Source: a bacterium | Lineage (GTDB): Bacteria; Moduliflexota; Moduliflexia; Moduliflexales; JAUQPW01 | Assembly: GCA_030550175.1 (NCBI GenBank) | Contig: JAUQPW010000035.1 | Coordinates: forward strand, 14,488-49,116 | Direction: 5' to 3' | Length of the DNA stretch: 34,629 bases | Part shown: piece after piece, positions 14,698 through 22,848 of the stretch | Layout: each line of letters starts with the position of its first letter | How positions within the stretch are numbered: the stretch's first letter is position 1 | Made by a program: the position numbers and the translations under genes | Notes under the pieces: model-generated | The model's input: only the letters and a program-made list of their open reading frames with translations | Told to the model about the DNA's origin: nothing | The model's database searches: none

Positions 14698-15975
14698 TTG
14701 ACTTTATTAAAAGATAATATTCAAGAAACTGTACTGGAGAACGGACTTAAGGTTCTGACTCTGGAAAAGCACCATTTACCGGTTGTATGCAGCATGATCT
14801 GGTATAAAGTGGGCTCGGTAAACGAAAGGAAAGGGGAAACAGGTTTATCTCACTTTTTAGAACACCTCATGTTCAAGGGTACTGACCGATATCGTAAAGG
14901 AGAGATCGATCTAAAAACCATGATCCATGGCGGTCATAATAATGCGTTCACATCCCATGATTATACCGCTTATTTCTTTAACTTTGCCTCAGACCGATGG
15001 GAAGTGGCTTTGGAAATCGAGGCTAACCGAATGCGGAATTGTCTATTTGACCCTGAGGAATTCGAGCTGGAACGAAAAGTGGTCCTTGAAGAAATGAAAA
15101 GAAGTCTAGATTCCCCTTGGGGCTTACTAGAAGTGGAGTTAGAAGCCACCATGTTTCGCGTCCATCCCTATCATCATCCCATCATTGGATGGCAAGAAGA
15201 TATAGAACAAGTCCCACGAGAGGCCGTTATTCAGTATTACAACACCTATTACCTGCCTAATAATGCAACCCTCGTCATCGTAGGAGATTTTGACGCGAAT
15301 AAAACGTTAGAGAAGATTCATCAGCTTTTCGATCCCATCCCTCCGGGTCCTCCACCCCTTCCTGTTACTTCCCGAGAACCGAAACAGCGTGGGGAACATC
15401 GATTCAAAATTGTTCAAGAAACCCAGGTTGGACGATTGGAAATGGGCTTTCATACGACTAAAATCGGTCATCCGGATAATTACCCCCTGGATGTGCTGGA
15501 TACCTTATTAAGCTCCGGAAAGAGTTCTCGCCTCTATCAGAGGTTAGTGGAAAAAGAGAAACTGGTTAACTTTGTTCGAGCCTCCCATGATGCGCGGAAA
15601 TATGAAGGTGCCTTCTTTATCTATACGGAGCTACGTCCCGGTAAAAGTCTAGGAAAAGTCGAAAAAATCCTCATGGAGGAATTAGATCGAATTAAACAGG
15701 AAGGTATCTCAGACCATGAGCTGCAAAGGGCTAAGAATATTATCTCCGCAGATTTTATCTTTGACCAGGAAACAGCCTACAATCTGGCGAAAGCCATTGG
15801 ATATTACGAGACAACCCTTCATTATGACTTCTTAAACACTTACCTGGAAAATATCGAAAAAGTTTCCCAAGAAGATATCGTTCGGGTTGTTAATCAGTAT
15901 CTCGTGGATGAAAACAAAACGGTAGGTTGGGCCGTTCCCGAGAAAACAAGAAAGAACAGGAGAATAGAGGAATGA
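14698..15975 (+). CDS. M16 zinc metallopeptidase (catalytic subunit)
   Basis: A 425-residue M16B-type peptidase. The inverted zinc motif HFLEH is at residues 52-56 (His52, catalytic Glu55, His56), and the third ligand is Glu131 or Glu132 in ERKVVLEEM. The C-terminal non-catalytic half carries the usual SSRLYQRLVEKEKL segment. The family degrades short peptides or cuts presequences in a clam-shell chamber. The start is TTG at 14698, 11 nt after a strong AGGAGG (14681-14686). An ATG at 14688 is closer but out of frame and gives only a 9-codon frame. No signal peptide is present, so the enzyme is probably cytosolic. It overlaps the next gene by 4 bp (ATGA), so the two products are translationally coupled and likely form a heterodimer, as in mitochondrial processing peptidase. 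Confidence 0.88.
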   Translation: MTLLKDNIQETVLENGLKVLTLEKHHLPVVCSMIWYKVGSVNERKGETGLSHFLEHLMFKGTDRYRKGEIDLKTMIHGGHNNAFTSHDYTAYFFNFASDRWEVALEIEANRMRNCLFDPEEFELERKVVLEEMKRSLDSPWGLLEVELEATMFRVHPYHHPIIGWQEDIEQVPREAVIQYYNTYYLPNNATLVIVGDFDANKTLEKIHQLFDPIPPGPPPLPVTSREPKQRGEHRFKIVQETQVGRLEMGFHTTKIGHPDNYPLDVLDTLLSSGKSSRLYQRLVEKEKLVNFVRASHDARKYEGAFFIYTELRPGKSLGKVEKILMEELDRIKQEGISDHELQRAKNIISADFIFDQETAYNLAKAIGYYETTLHYDFLNTYLENIEKVSQEDIVRVVNQYLVDENKTVGWAVPEKTRKNRRIEE

Positions 15976-17267
15976 AGGATTTCGAACCGAAAAGATGGGT
16001 TCTGGCCAACGGATTAACTGTTCTTTTTTTAGAAAACCGATTTTATCCTATCATTGCCATAGAGGCTTTTGTCGATGCCGGGCAAAAGCATGAACCGGAA
16101 GACAAAGCCGGACTCGCTTATCTGGTCGGAACACTTTTAGACGAAGGGACCAAAAACCGAAGTGGTCTGGAAATTGCCCAAATCATGGATTTCATCGGGG
16201 GCAATTTGGAGACTTCCAGTACCGGCGTATTCGCTCAAATCCTGAGCAAAGATGTAGATATTGCTCTGGATATTGTATCGGATATATTGAAAAATGCCCT
16301 GTTCGATGAACAAGATGTAATTAAAGAACGGAATAAACAACTGGCTGCCATCAAAAGTGAGCAGGATGATCCCAATATCGTTGCGTATCAGGCTTTTCGA
16401 GAACTGGTCTATGGGGATCATCCTTATCATCGCCCCGGAAAAGGATATACGAGAACGGTTAAAACCCTTTGCCGTTCAGATGTTATGAATTATTATGAGA
16501 CTTATTTTGTCCCAAATAATACAATTCTAGCCGTTGTGGGAGATTTAAGTGAAGAGGAGGCCCGTGAAAAGATTGAGAAATATTTTGGGGATTGGCCCAG
16601 GAAGCCTTTAGTCGAAGCATCGAAGAGGTTATCTGTACGGGTTGCCGGTCAAACCAAACCTCGGGTAAAATATATCTACAAAGAAAAGGAACAGCTCCAT
16701 ATCTACCTGGGGCATTTGGGGATTACCCGCGATAATCCAGACTACTACGCCTTGCGGGTTATGGATTATATTTTAGGGACAGGGCCTGGTTTTACGGATC
16801 GGATCTCCAGAAAGCTGCGGGATGAGCAAGGACTTGCTTATACGGTCTATGCCCATATTACACCCTCTGCAACCGAAGAACCCGGAGTCTTTACGGCTTA
16901 CATAGGCACCTCTCCTGAGAATAAAGATAGGGCTATAGAAGGATTTCTTCGAGAGATTGAACTGATCCAGAAAGAGCGGGTATCCGAGGAAGAATTGGAG
17001 AATGTTAAGAACTATTTAACCGGAAGCTATGTTTTTAAATTTGAAACCAGCAATCAATTGGCCAGTTATCTTATATCTGCCGAAAAATATCATCTGGGGT
17101 TCGATTACCTGCGTAAATACCCCGATCTCATTCGCAGGGTAACGGCAGAGGATGTCCAACGGGTTGCCCAAAAATATCTGGATCCGGTTAATTATTCACT
17201 GGTCGTGGTAGGAAAAGTAAAAAAGGACGTGGAGACGCAGAGACGCAAAGACGCAAAGATACTCTAG
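15972..17267 (+). CDS. M16-family non-catalytic partner subunit
   Basis: A 431-residue M16 homologue in which the zinc motif is lost: the place of HxxEH reads YLVGTLLDEG (near residue 50). The fold is otherwise kept, including SRKLRDEQGLAYTVYAHI and the C-terminal LTGSYVFKFETSNQLASYL, which provides the Arg/Tyr-type substrate clamp in inactive partners. I chose the ATG at 15972 because it overlaps the preceding TGA and has AGAGG just upstream; the longer frame from 15927 lies inside the upstream gene. It is probably the regulatory half of a heterodimer with the upstream HFLEH protein. The last dozen residues (VETQRRKDAKIL) are encoded by a run of 8-mers ending in AGACGC and look like repeat DNA that has extended the gene. 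Confidence 0.85.
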   Translation: MKDFEPKRWVLANGLTVLFLENRFYPIIAIEAFVDAGQKHEPEDKAGLAYLVGTLLDEGTKNRSGLEIAQIMDFIGGNLETSSTGVFAQILSKDVDIALDIVSDILKNALFDEQDVIKERNKQLAAIKSEQDDPNIVAYQAFRELVYGDHPYHRPGKGYTRTVKTLCRSDVMNYYETYFVPNNTILAVVGDLSEEEAREKIEKYFGDWPRKPLVEASKRLSVRVAGQTKPRVKYIYKEKEQLHIYLGHLGITRDNPDYYALRVMDYILGTGPGFTDRISRKLRDEQGLAYTVYAHITPSATEEPGVFTAYIGTSPENKDRAIEGFLREIELIQKERVSEEELENVKNYLTGSYVFKFETSNQLASYLISAEKYHLGFDYLRKYPDLIRRVTAEDVQRVAQKYLDPVNYSLVVVGKVKKDVETQRRKDAKIL

Positions 17268-17366
17268 GATACGGGGCACGAAGATGTGAAGAATGGGGGA
17301 ATAGGGGAATGAAGAAACTCTCCCCGTGTCTCCCTGTCTCCGTGTTCCCGCATCGTTACGATATAT
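17231..17366 (+). repeat. 8-mer spacer element D, reaching into the M16 gene end
   Basis: Three 8-mers of the form nnAGACGC (17231-17254) encode the end of the M16 protein. After the stop come three 8-mers starting GAAT (17291-17314, for example GAATGGGG) and then C/T-rich 8-mers (GTGTCTCC at 17326-17333, CTGTCTCC at 17334-17341, then a variant). CGGGGCACG (17272-17280) can pair with CGTGTTCCCG (17341-17350). A small palindrome ATCGTTACGAT lies just before the lpd start. Confidence 0.75.
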
Positions 17367-18782
17367 ATGATGCCATACGATTACAATATTTTATTTATTG
17401 GAGGTGGTCCAGGAGGGTACGTGGCTGCTATTCGGGCAGCGCAACTGGGAGCTAAAACGGCTGTAGTGGAAATGGATGAGATTGGAGGCACCTGTGTCCT
17501 GCGAGGATGTATTCCTTCCAAGGCTCTTTTACGAGGAGCTGAATTGGTCGAGATTGCAAGACATGCCAAGGATTATGGTGTAAATGTCGGGGAAATCTCG
17601 GTAGATTACGATAAAATGAGCAAACGGAAGGATATAGCTGTAAAAACCCTCTCCGCAGGAGCTCGATCTCTTCTCAAAAGTAATGGAATCGATATTATCC
17701 AGGGAAAAGGAAAGTTCCTCTCCACCCATGAAATAGAGGTGACCGAAAAAGCAGGGACCCGCACAACGGTCAGTGCTGAAAAAATTGTTATAGCGACCGG
17801 TTCGGTTCCTTCCAGCATCCCGGTTCCCGGAATCGATTCAGAAGGGGTTATTAACAGTGATGGGGCCTTTGAACTTAAAGAATTGCCCCAAAGCGTGATT
17901 ATCATTGGAGGTGGTTACATCGGGGTGGAGTGGGCGACGATTTTTGGTAAACTGGGAAGTAAAGTGACGGTCATAGAAATGCTCCCCCAAATCATTCCAA
18001 CAGAAGATGAAGAAATTGCCATGGGACTTCAGAAGATTATCCAGAAGGACGGGATTGAAGTTCACACCAGTGCCCAGGTTAAGGAGATCGGTAATGGAGC
18101 GGCGGGTCATAAAATCGTGACGGTTTTAACCAAGGATGGAGAGAAAAAATTTTCGGCCCAGATTGTCCTGGTTGCCGTGGGACGGAGACCTCTCTCTGAA
18201 GATTTGGGCCTTGAAAAAATAGGGGTGGCCCTGGACCGAGGCGCCGTAATTATCAACGATCGGATGGAAACTAATGTTCCTGGAATTTATGCCATCGGAG
18301 ATGTCACCCGTAAAATCATGCTGGCCCATGCCGCCTCCCATCAAGGTATAGCGGCCGTAGAAAATGCTTTAGGGGAAGGAGGCCACATGAATTATAATAC
18401 CGTTCCGCGATGTATCTATACGATACCTGAAGTCGCCAGTGTCGGCTTGACCGAAAAACAAGCTCGAGAAAAGGTCGGAGAGATTAGAGTTGGAAAATTC
18501 CCCTTTGCAGCCAATTCAAAAGCGACCATTCTTGGGGAGCGGGAAGGATTCATTAAAATCATAACCGATGCGAAATATGGGGAGATTTTAGGCGTTCATA
18601 TGCTGGGTCCCCACGTAACAGATATGATTGCCGAACCTGTCTTGGCCATGAACCTGGAAGCTACCGCCGAAGATATTGCCCATTCCATTCATGCCCATCC
18701 GACACTTACCGAAGCTATGGGAGAAGCCGCCCTCGATGTCCTCGGAAAAGTAATCCATATGCCTCCCAAAAAACATAGGTAG
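17367..18782 (+). CDS. lpd: Dihydrolipoyl dehydrogenase (E3)
   Basis: A 471-residue flavoprotein disulfide reductase with all motifs of E3: FAD-binding IGGGPGGYVAAIRAAQLG near residues 11-28, the redox disulfide GGTCVLRGCIPSK (Cys43, Cys48), NAD-binding IIGGGYIGVEWA, the second FAD site YAIGDV, and the C-terminal catalytic His-Glu in HAHPTLTEAMGEA. It reoxidises dihydrolipoamide of 2-oxoacid dehydrogenase or glycine cleavage complexes, passing electrons to NAD+. No E1/E2 genes lie nearby, so it probably serves several complexes. Two ATGs stand in tandem (17367 and 17370); neither has a Shine-Dalgarno, because the upstream spacer is repeat element D ending in a pyrimidine arm. It follows the M16 genes by 99 bp and is likely in the same transcript. 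Confidence 0.95.
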   Translation: MMPYDYNILFIGGGPGGYVAAIRAAQLGAKTAVVEMDEIGGTCVLRGCIPSKALLRGAELVEIARHAKDYGVNVGEISVDYDKMSKRKDIAVKTLSAGARSLLKSNGIDIIQGKGKFLSTHEIEVTEKAGTRTTVSAEKIVIATGSVPSSIPVPGIDSEGVINSDGAFELKELPQSVIIIGGGYIGVEWATIFGKLGSKVTVIEMLPQIIPTEDEEIAMGLQKIIQKDGIEVHTSAQVKEIGNGAAGHKIVTVLTKDGEKKFSAQIVLVAVGRRPLSEDLGLEKIGVALDRGAVIINDRMETNVPGIYAIGDVTRKIMLAHAASHQGIAAVENALGEGGHMNYNTVPRCIYTIPEVASVGLTEKQAREKVGEIRVGKFPFAANSKATILGEREGFIKIITDAKYGEILGVHMLGPHVTDMIAEPVLAMNLEATAEDIAHSIHAHPTLTEAMGEAALDVLGKVIHMPPKKHR

Positions 18783-18921
18783 TAAATAGATAAGAAGCAA
18801 GAAGCAGGAAATAAACAGGGCCGGTAACGGACCCGAAGGTGATTCCACGGGAACAAGAAGCAAGAAATAAAGATCGAAACTTCTGGCTTCTCGCTTCTGG
18901 CTTCTTGCTTCTAACTTCAGT
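18783..18921 (+). repeat. 7-mer hairpin spacer element E
   Basis: The clearest element. The 5' arm has AAGAAGC-type 7-mers (18792-18810), a second purine block follows near 18854-18870, and the 3' arm consists of six consecutive 7-mers starting CTTC (18880-18921, for example CTTCTGG, CTTCTCG) that end exactly at the ATG (18922). AGAAGCAAGAAGC (18793-18805) is perfectly complementary to 18900-18912 (13 bp; 16 of 18 if extended). No Shine-Dalgarno lies in the last 30 bases. Confidence 0.85.
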
Positions 18922-20229
18922 ATGACAGTTGAACAATTTTTATTTGAACTGGTAGTCATCTTTTTTTTAATTCTCCTCAACGGATTTTTCTCTGCTGCCG
19001 AGATTGCTGTTATCTCCAGTCGCAAAAGTAAAATCCTCCAATTGGTCGAAGAAGGTGTCCCATGGGCTAAGATTGTCGATCAACTCAAACAAGAACCCGA
19101 TCGCCTTTTAGCTATCGTTCAGATCGGCGTCACGTTAGTCGGAACTATGGCTTCTGTCTTTGGCGGTGCAGCAGCCATTCAATTCTTGCAACCCTTACTT
19201 GAAAAAATACCGATTCTTCAAAACTGGAGCCAATCTCTTGCCTTCGGAATCGTGGTGATTGCCCTTTCCTACTTGTCCCTGGTTCTAGGGGAACTGGTCC
19301 CTAAATCCATTGCTTTGTCCAACCCCGAGCGAGTGGCCTCCTGGGTCGTAAAACCTATCGATCTGTTGTCCCGGATCTCCTCGGTCCCGGTCAAGATCCT
19401 GACCCTTTCCACAAATATCATCTTGAAAATGTTAGGTGTGGAAGAAAACCCCCAGGCATCCGTTGTTTCGGAGGAGGAAGTTAAGTATATGATTAAGGAA
19501 GGAGCTGATCGGGGTGTTTTCGATGAAACTGAACATGAGCTAATTCACAGCGTCTTTGAGTTTGCAGATACTTCCGTTCGGGAAGTCATGGTTCCAAGGG
19601 TAAAAATTTATGCTATCGAAGTCAATACCCCTTCCCAAGACGTTGTCAAAGCCCTGGTAGAAAGTGGATATTCCCGAATCCCTGTTTATGAGGATACCCT
19701 GGACAATATCGTGGGTATCTTATATAATAAGGATGTCATTGAGGTCCTGGTCGAAGGGAAACCGATCGTTTTAAGGGAGCTTGTCCATAAAGCCTACTTA
19801 GTCCCCGATACGATTATGATCAGTGATTTGCTAAGTGAACTCCGGCGACGACGTATGCACATGGCAATCGTTGTCAATGAGTACGGAGAAGTAGCGGGAT
19901 TGGTTACCCTGGAAGACCTCCTGGAAGAGATTGTAGGCGAAATTCGAGATGAATCGGAAACAGAAGATAAAGGACCCATCGAAGTCCTCAAAGATGGCTC
20001 TCTGGTGGTCGATGGGTCTGTAACGATTCGGGATTTACAGTCCGAACAAAATTTGCCTTTCCCGGAATCTCCGGAATATGATACCATCGCCGGGTTTATG
20101 CTGTCTAAGCTTCAAAGGCTACCCAAGGGCGGTGAAATCGTTACCTATGAAGGATATAAATTAACGGTTGTAGATATGGATTCCAAGCGAATCGCAAAGG
20201 TTAAAATTGAAAAATTACCTAAAAAATAA
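18922..20229 (+). CDS. CNNM/CBS-domain membrane protein (HlyC/CorC family)
   Basis: A 435-residue protein of the DUF21-CBS-CorC_HlyC architecture. The N-terminal DUF21 membrane domain (about residues 1-180) begins with a hydrophobic helix and LLNGFFSAAEIAVISSRKSKI, with further helices around 60-80 and 100-125 (SLVLGELVPKSIALSNPE). A CBS pair follows, with VREVMVPRVKIYAIE and GILYNKDVIEVL, then a C-terminal CorC_HlyC domain (YDTIAGFMLSKLQRLPKGGE). Such proteins act in magnesium or cobalt efflux and ion homeostasis; the old name hemolysin is misleading. It sits in the inner membrane with the CBS part in the cytosol. The start codon abuts the last CTTC-type 7-mer of spacer element E. It is co-directional with lpd and hisA, with no obvious pathway link. 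Confidence 0.88.
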   Translation: MTVEQFLFELVVIFFLILLNGFFSAAEIAVISSRKSKILQLVEEGVPWAKIVDQLKQEPDRLLAIVQIGVTLVGTMASVFGGAAAIQFLQPLLEKIPILQNWSQSLAFGIVVIALSYLSLVLGELVPKSIALSNPERVASWVVKPIDLLSRISSVPVKILTLSTNIILKMLGVEENPQASVVSEEEVKYMIKEGADRGVFDETEHELIHSVFEFADTSVREVMVPRVKIYAIEVNTPSQDVVKALVESGYSRIPVYEDTLDNIVGILYNKDVIEVLVEGKPIVLRELVHKAYLVPDTIMISDLLSELRRRRMHMAIVVNEYGEVAGLVTLEDLLEEIVGEIRDESETEDKGPIEVLKDGSLVVDGSVTIRDLQSEQNLPFPESPEYDTIAGFMLSKLQRLPKGGEIVTYEGYKLTVVDMDSKRIAKVKIEKLPKK

Positions 20230-20256
20230 AAAAATAGAAGAAAGGAAGAAAGGGAG
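20230..20256 (+). repeat. Purine-only 8-mer spacer element F
   Basis: The short spacer before hisA is AATAGAAG, AAAGGAAG and AAAGGGAG in sequence (20233-20256), an 8-nt period that ends directly at the ATG. It has only the purine arm, and that arm supplies a Shine-Dalgarno-like sequence. Confidence 0.6.
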
Positions 20257-20985
20257 ATGGACATTATCCCTGCTATTGATTTGTATGGGGGGAAGTGCGT
20301 ACGCCTTACCCAGGGGAAGTTAAACCAGGAGACCGTATTTAGTGAAGATCCGCCGGCCATGGCGAAGTATTGGGAAGACCAGGGCGCCGGGCTTTTACAT
20401 GTGGTTGATTTGGACGGAGCCTTTAGCGGCGAACCTCAAAATTTGGAGGTTGTCCGTGAAATAGCCGAATCTGTTTCGATACCTATTCAATTGGGAGGAG
20501 GACTTCGAACTTTAAAAACCATTGAACGGGCCCTCATGGCCGGTGCCAGACGGGTTATTCTTGGGACTATAGCCTTTCAACAACCTAACTTTGTGAAAGA
20601 AGCCTGCCGGGCTTTCCCGGGAAATATTCTGGTTGGAATAGATGCCCAGGATGGAAAAGTCTCCATCAAAGGCTGGAGGGAAGTAACCGAATTAAAGGCT
20701 ACTGATCTGGTTAGATTACTTGAAGATTGCCCTATCGAGGCAATTATTTACACGGATACCCAACGAGATGGAATGCTCACAGGACCCAATTTGCAGGGTC
20801 TTCGAAATATCGTCATGGGTAGCCACAAACCTGTTATCGCTTCCGGAGGTATCTCAACTCTGGAAGATATCCAAAGGCTGTTACCCTTCCGGGATATGGG
20901 AGTTATCGGAGCTATCGTGGGAAAAGCCTTATATCTTCATAATTTTAACCTGGCCGAAGCTATTAAACTTGCCAAGGGAAGATAA
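20257..20985 (+). CDS. hisA: ProFAR isomerase, histidine biosynthesis
   Basis: A 242-residue (beta/alpha)8 barrel. It has the catalytic Asp8 in IIPAIDLYGGKCVRL and the second catalytic Asp129 in VGIDAQDGKV. The phosphate-binding repeats QLGGGLRT and IASGGISTLEDI lie at the ends of the two barrel halves. Length is normal for the family (about 240). It converts ProFAR to PRFAR, the fourth step of histidine synthesis, in the cytosol. The purine 8-mer spacer gives it AAAGGGAG immediately before the ATG. hisF follows 126 bp downstream. The other his genes are not in the window, so hisA-hisF is either a split operon or the end of a larger set that has been separated. GIDAQDG rather than the HisF-type IDARR separates it from HisF. 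Confidence 0.96.
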   Translation: MDIIPAIDLYGGKCVRLTQGKLNQETVFSEDPPAMAKYWEDQGAGLLHVVDLDGAFSGEPQNLEVVREIAESVSIPIQLGGGLRTLKTIERALMAGARRVILGTIAFQQPNFVKEACRAFPGNILVGIDAQDGKVSIKGWREVTELKATDLVRLLEDCPIEAIIYTDTQRDGMLTGPNLQGLRNIVMGSHKPVIASGGISTLEDIQRLLPFRDMGVIGAIVGKALYLHNFNLAEAIKLAKGR

Positions 20986-21111
20986 AAATAGAAGAATAGA
21001 AGAAGGCAAAGGGATAAAAGCCGGTTTTGAGCTTTGACAAAAGGGCAAAAGTAAAAAGGACTCTAACAGACTTCCTGGTTTGCCTTTTGCCCATAGCCTT
21101 CAGAATTCGGT
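20986..21111 (+). repeat. 7/8-mer spacer element G
   Basis: After the hisA stop: AATAGAAG twice in tandem (20987-21002), more purine-rich DNA, then GGGCAAAAG (21043-21051), which is perfectly complementary to CTTTTGCCC (21084-21092). The last part (about 21079-21105) is C/T-rich with GCC every 7 bases. It ends at GAATTCGGT before the hisF ATG, with no Shine-Dalgarno. Confidence 0.7.
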
Positions 21112-21897
21112 ATGCTTACCAAACGTATTATCCCCTGCTTGGATGTTAAAGCCGGACGTGTAGTGAAAGGGGTTAAATTCCTTAACCTCAGAGACGCCGG
21201 AGATCCGGTGGAAATTGCAAAAATCTATGATCAACAGGGAGCCGATGAACTGACCTTTTTGGACATTACCGCCTCCTACGAAAAGAGAGAGATTATGATC
21301 GACGTAGTACGAAGAACAGCCGAGGAGGTATTCATGCCACTTACCGTAGGAGGTGGAATTAAAAAAGTAGAGGATATCCGCAATCTCTTGAGAGCCGGAG
21401 CCGACAAAGTCTCTATCAATACAGCGGCCGTTTTAACTCCCGAGATTATACGAGAAGGGGCTGAACGGTTTGGTTCTCAATGTATCGTCGTGGCTATCGA
21501 TGCCAGACGCCGTACCTCTCCTCACACCCGACCCTCTGAACCAACGGAAGGTTGGGAAGTTTATATCCACGGCGGAAGAACTCCTACAGGGCTTGATGTT
21601 TTGGAGTGGGCTTGCCGGGTTGAAGAACTCGGGGCCGGTGAGATCCTTTTAACCAGCATGGATCAAGACGGAACCAAACAGGGTTACGATATCCCCTTAA
21701 CCCGGGCGGTATCTGAAGCCGTTCATATTCCGGTAATTGCCTCGGGGGGCGTCGGAAATCTCCACCATCTCTATGAAGGACTGACTGCAGGAAAGGCAGA
21801 TGCGGTTCTGGCTGCTTCTATTTTTCACTTCCGGGAATATACCATCCCGGAGGCTAAGGCGTACCTCCACCAACGGGGAGTTCATGTAAGAATCTAA
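21112..21897 (+). CDS. hisF: Imidazole glycerol phosphate synthase, cyclase subunit
   Basis: A 261-residue (beta/alpha)8 barrel. The catalytic residues are Asp11 ([17 protein letters not shown]) and Asp130 (VAIDARRR). Conserved loops [16 protein letters not shown] and VIASGGVG are present. With HisH (not in the window) it forms imidazole glycerol phosphate and AICAR from PRFAR and ammonia. Residues about 134-146 ([12 protein letters not shown]) form a Pro/Thr-rich insert in the loop after Asp130, encoded by C/T-rich DNA of 7-nt period like the nearby spacer elements; the insert makes the protein a few residues longer than usual. The ATG lacks a Shine-Dalgarno and is preceded by element G. Probably co-transcribed with hisA. 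Confidence 0.95.
   Translation: MLTKRIIPCLDVKAGRVVKGVKFLNLRDAGDPVEIAKIYDQQGADELTFLDITASYEKREIMIDVVRRTAEEVFMPLTVGGGIKKVEDIRNLLRAGADKVSINTAAVLTPEIIREGAERFGSQCIVVAIDARRRTSPHTRPSEPTEGWEVYIHGGRTPTGLDVLEWACRVEELGAGEILLTSMDQDGTKQGYDIPLTRAVSEAVHIPVIASGGVGNLHHLYEGLTAGKADAVLAASIFHFREYTIPEAKAYLHQRGVHVRI
21511..21550 (+). repeat. Pyrimidine-rich tract inside hisF
   Basis: A C/T/A-rich stretch with an approximate 7-nt period (units such as TACCTCT, CCTCACA) lies in frame in the loop after the second catalytic Asp. It resembles the 3' arms of the intergenic elements. It may be an insertion of the same type of DNA, tolerated in a surface loop. Confidence 0.4.
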
Positions 21898-21925
21898 CAT
21901 TTAGCGAAAAAGGAGAGAACTCACT

Positions 21926-22030
21926 TTGCCGGAAGTGAAGAAACGGAAGATCATTTACTCCTTACCGTCTTTTCCATCTCCTGGAGATAAAGCAGAGTCC
22001 CTCCTACAACAGAAATCGGAATACAAATAA
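21926..22030 (+). other. Short TTG-start frame after hisF, possible remnant
   Basis: A strong AAGGAG (21910-21915) lies only 13 bp after the hisF stop and 10 nt before a TTG that opens a frame of 34 codons, starting MPEVKKRKIIYSLPS and ending at a TAA at 22028. The second half overlaps the end of the minus-strand membrane protein gene. It matches nothing I recognise. It may be the decayed start of a former downstream gene of the his unit, whose ribosome site survives, or a small peptide. CACTT and AAGTG around TGCCGG also form a small hairpin here. Confidence 0.25.
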
Positions 22031-22712
22031 AGTTGAGCAAGGGAACCAGAAGAATCAGAAAAATGCCCAGGCCAAATCCAAGGGCCAGCTCCCTGTAATT
22101 CCAGATAATCCTGAGTTTCTGCCGGAAAGAATAACGTCTGCGATTCAACGGGTAGCTTAAAAACTCGAAAGCCAGAAATATCCATATCCATAGGGTATTT
22201 AATCCTGTCCCAAGCCCGGGAATAAAATTAAGAAAAAACATACCAAACCCCACAAAAGCAAAAAAGGTAATCTCTTTGAGATTCTCAATCAAATCTAATG
22301 AAATACGGCGAAGGCAATGAAAAACATCAGAAAAAAAACTCCCCCTGCCTTCCTCCTTTTCTGAAATCCTCCCCAAAAGGATCTCTTCGGTTTTTTCTGA
22401 AAGTACCTCGTTGAAAGGTGCTGCAATGAGGGTCCCGACTATCGTAAAAGTAAAAACGACGAGCAAAATAAGTAACAGCCCCAATAACCCAAGGGACAGG
22501 TAAAATAATAAAGACCAGTACCAGGCTTCTCCCCGGTGGATTATCTGATTGAGAAAAATCTCTCCATAATGCCAGCTTAAATACCCCACCAGGCTAAACA
22601 CAAGGACGTTAATGACAAATGGAATCAGAACATACTTTAACAGGATGGGATGGGCTTTAATAAATGTAGCTCCCCGAAGAACATACGTAGATCCGCGAAC
22701 AAAATGGAACAT
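21951..22712 (-). CDS. EI24/CysZ-like integral membrane protein
   Basis: A 253-residue polytopic protein with at least four hydrophobic segments (about residues 27-48, 68-100, 145-170 and 215-245). Family-like features are the start FVRGSTYVLRGATFIKAHPILLKYVLIPFVINV, the motif LIAAPFNEVLSEKTEEIL, and the region FIPGLGTGLNTLWIWIFLAFEFLSYPLNRR. These fit the EI24 domain group, which includes the sulfate permease-like CysZ and uncharacterised YceI/YgaW-like membrane proteins. Transport of sulfate is possible but not shown, and no cys genes are nearby. AGGAG is 3-4 nt before the ATG. It is divergent from the sensor kinase, with its own well-formed promoter, and its end is convergent with hisF. 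Confidence 0.75.
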   Translation of the reverse strand: MFHFVRGSTYVLRGATFIKAHPILLKYVLIPFVINVLVFSLVGYLSWHYGEIFLNQIIHRGEAWYWSLLFYLSLGLLGLLLILLVVFTFTIVGTLIAAPFNEVLSEKTEEILLGRISEKEEGRGSFFSDVFHCLRRISLDLIENLKEITFFAFVGFGMFFLNFIPGLGTGLNTLWIWIFLAFEFLSYPLNRRRYSFRQKLRIIWNYRELALGFGLGIFLILLVPLLNFICIPISVVGGTLLYLQEMEKTVRSK

Positions 22713-22776
22713 ATCTCCTCATTGGTCTTCACAATTTCTACGGTAAAATAGTCCCATACTCTATTCTCTAGAAGAG

Positions 22777-22805
22777 ATTTTAGATGCCCGCAGGAGTCCT
22801 GTCAA
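22777..22805 (-). promoter_or_regulatory. Sigma70-type promoter of the EI24-like gene
   Basis: On the minus strand a perfect TTGACA (22805-22800), a 17-bp spacer, and TAAAAT (22782-22777), about 65 bp before the ATG at 22712. Confidence 0.7.
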
Positions 22806-22848
22806 GGAATTGCCTTCAACAACCCGGAGGGTCATTAAAACAAAAAAC

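Noticed and set aside
14688..14717. ATG close to the AGGAGG before the first M16 gene
   Set aside because: Out of frame with the peptidase and ends after 9 codons; the TTG at 14698 is the only start consistent with the protein.
18783..18921. CRISPR-like array
   Set aside because: Units are 7 nt with no spacers of 30-40 nt; it is a short tandem repeat hairpin, not CRISPR.
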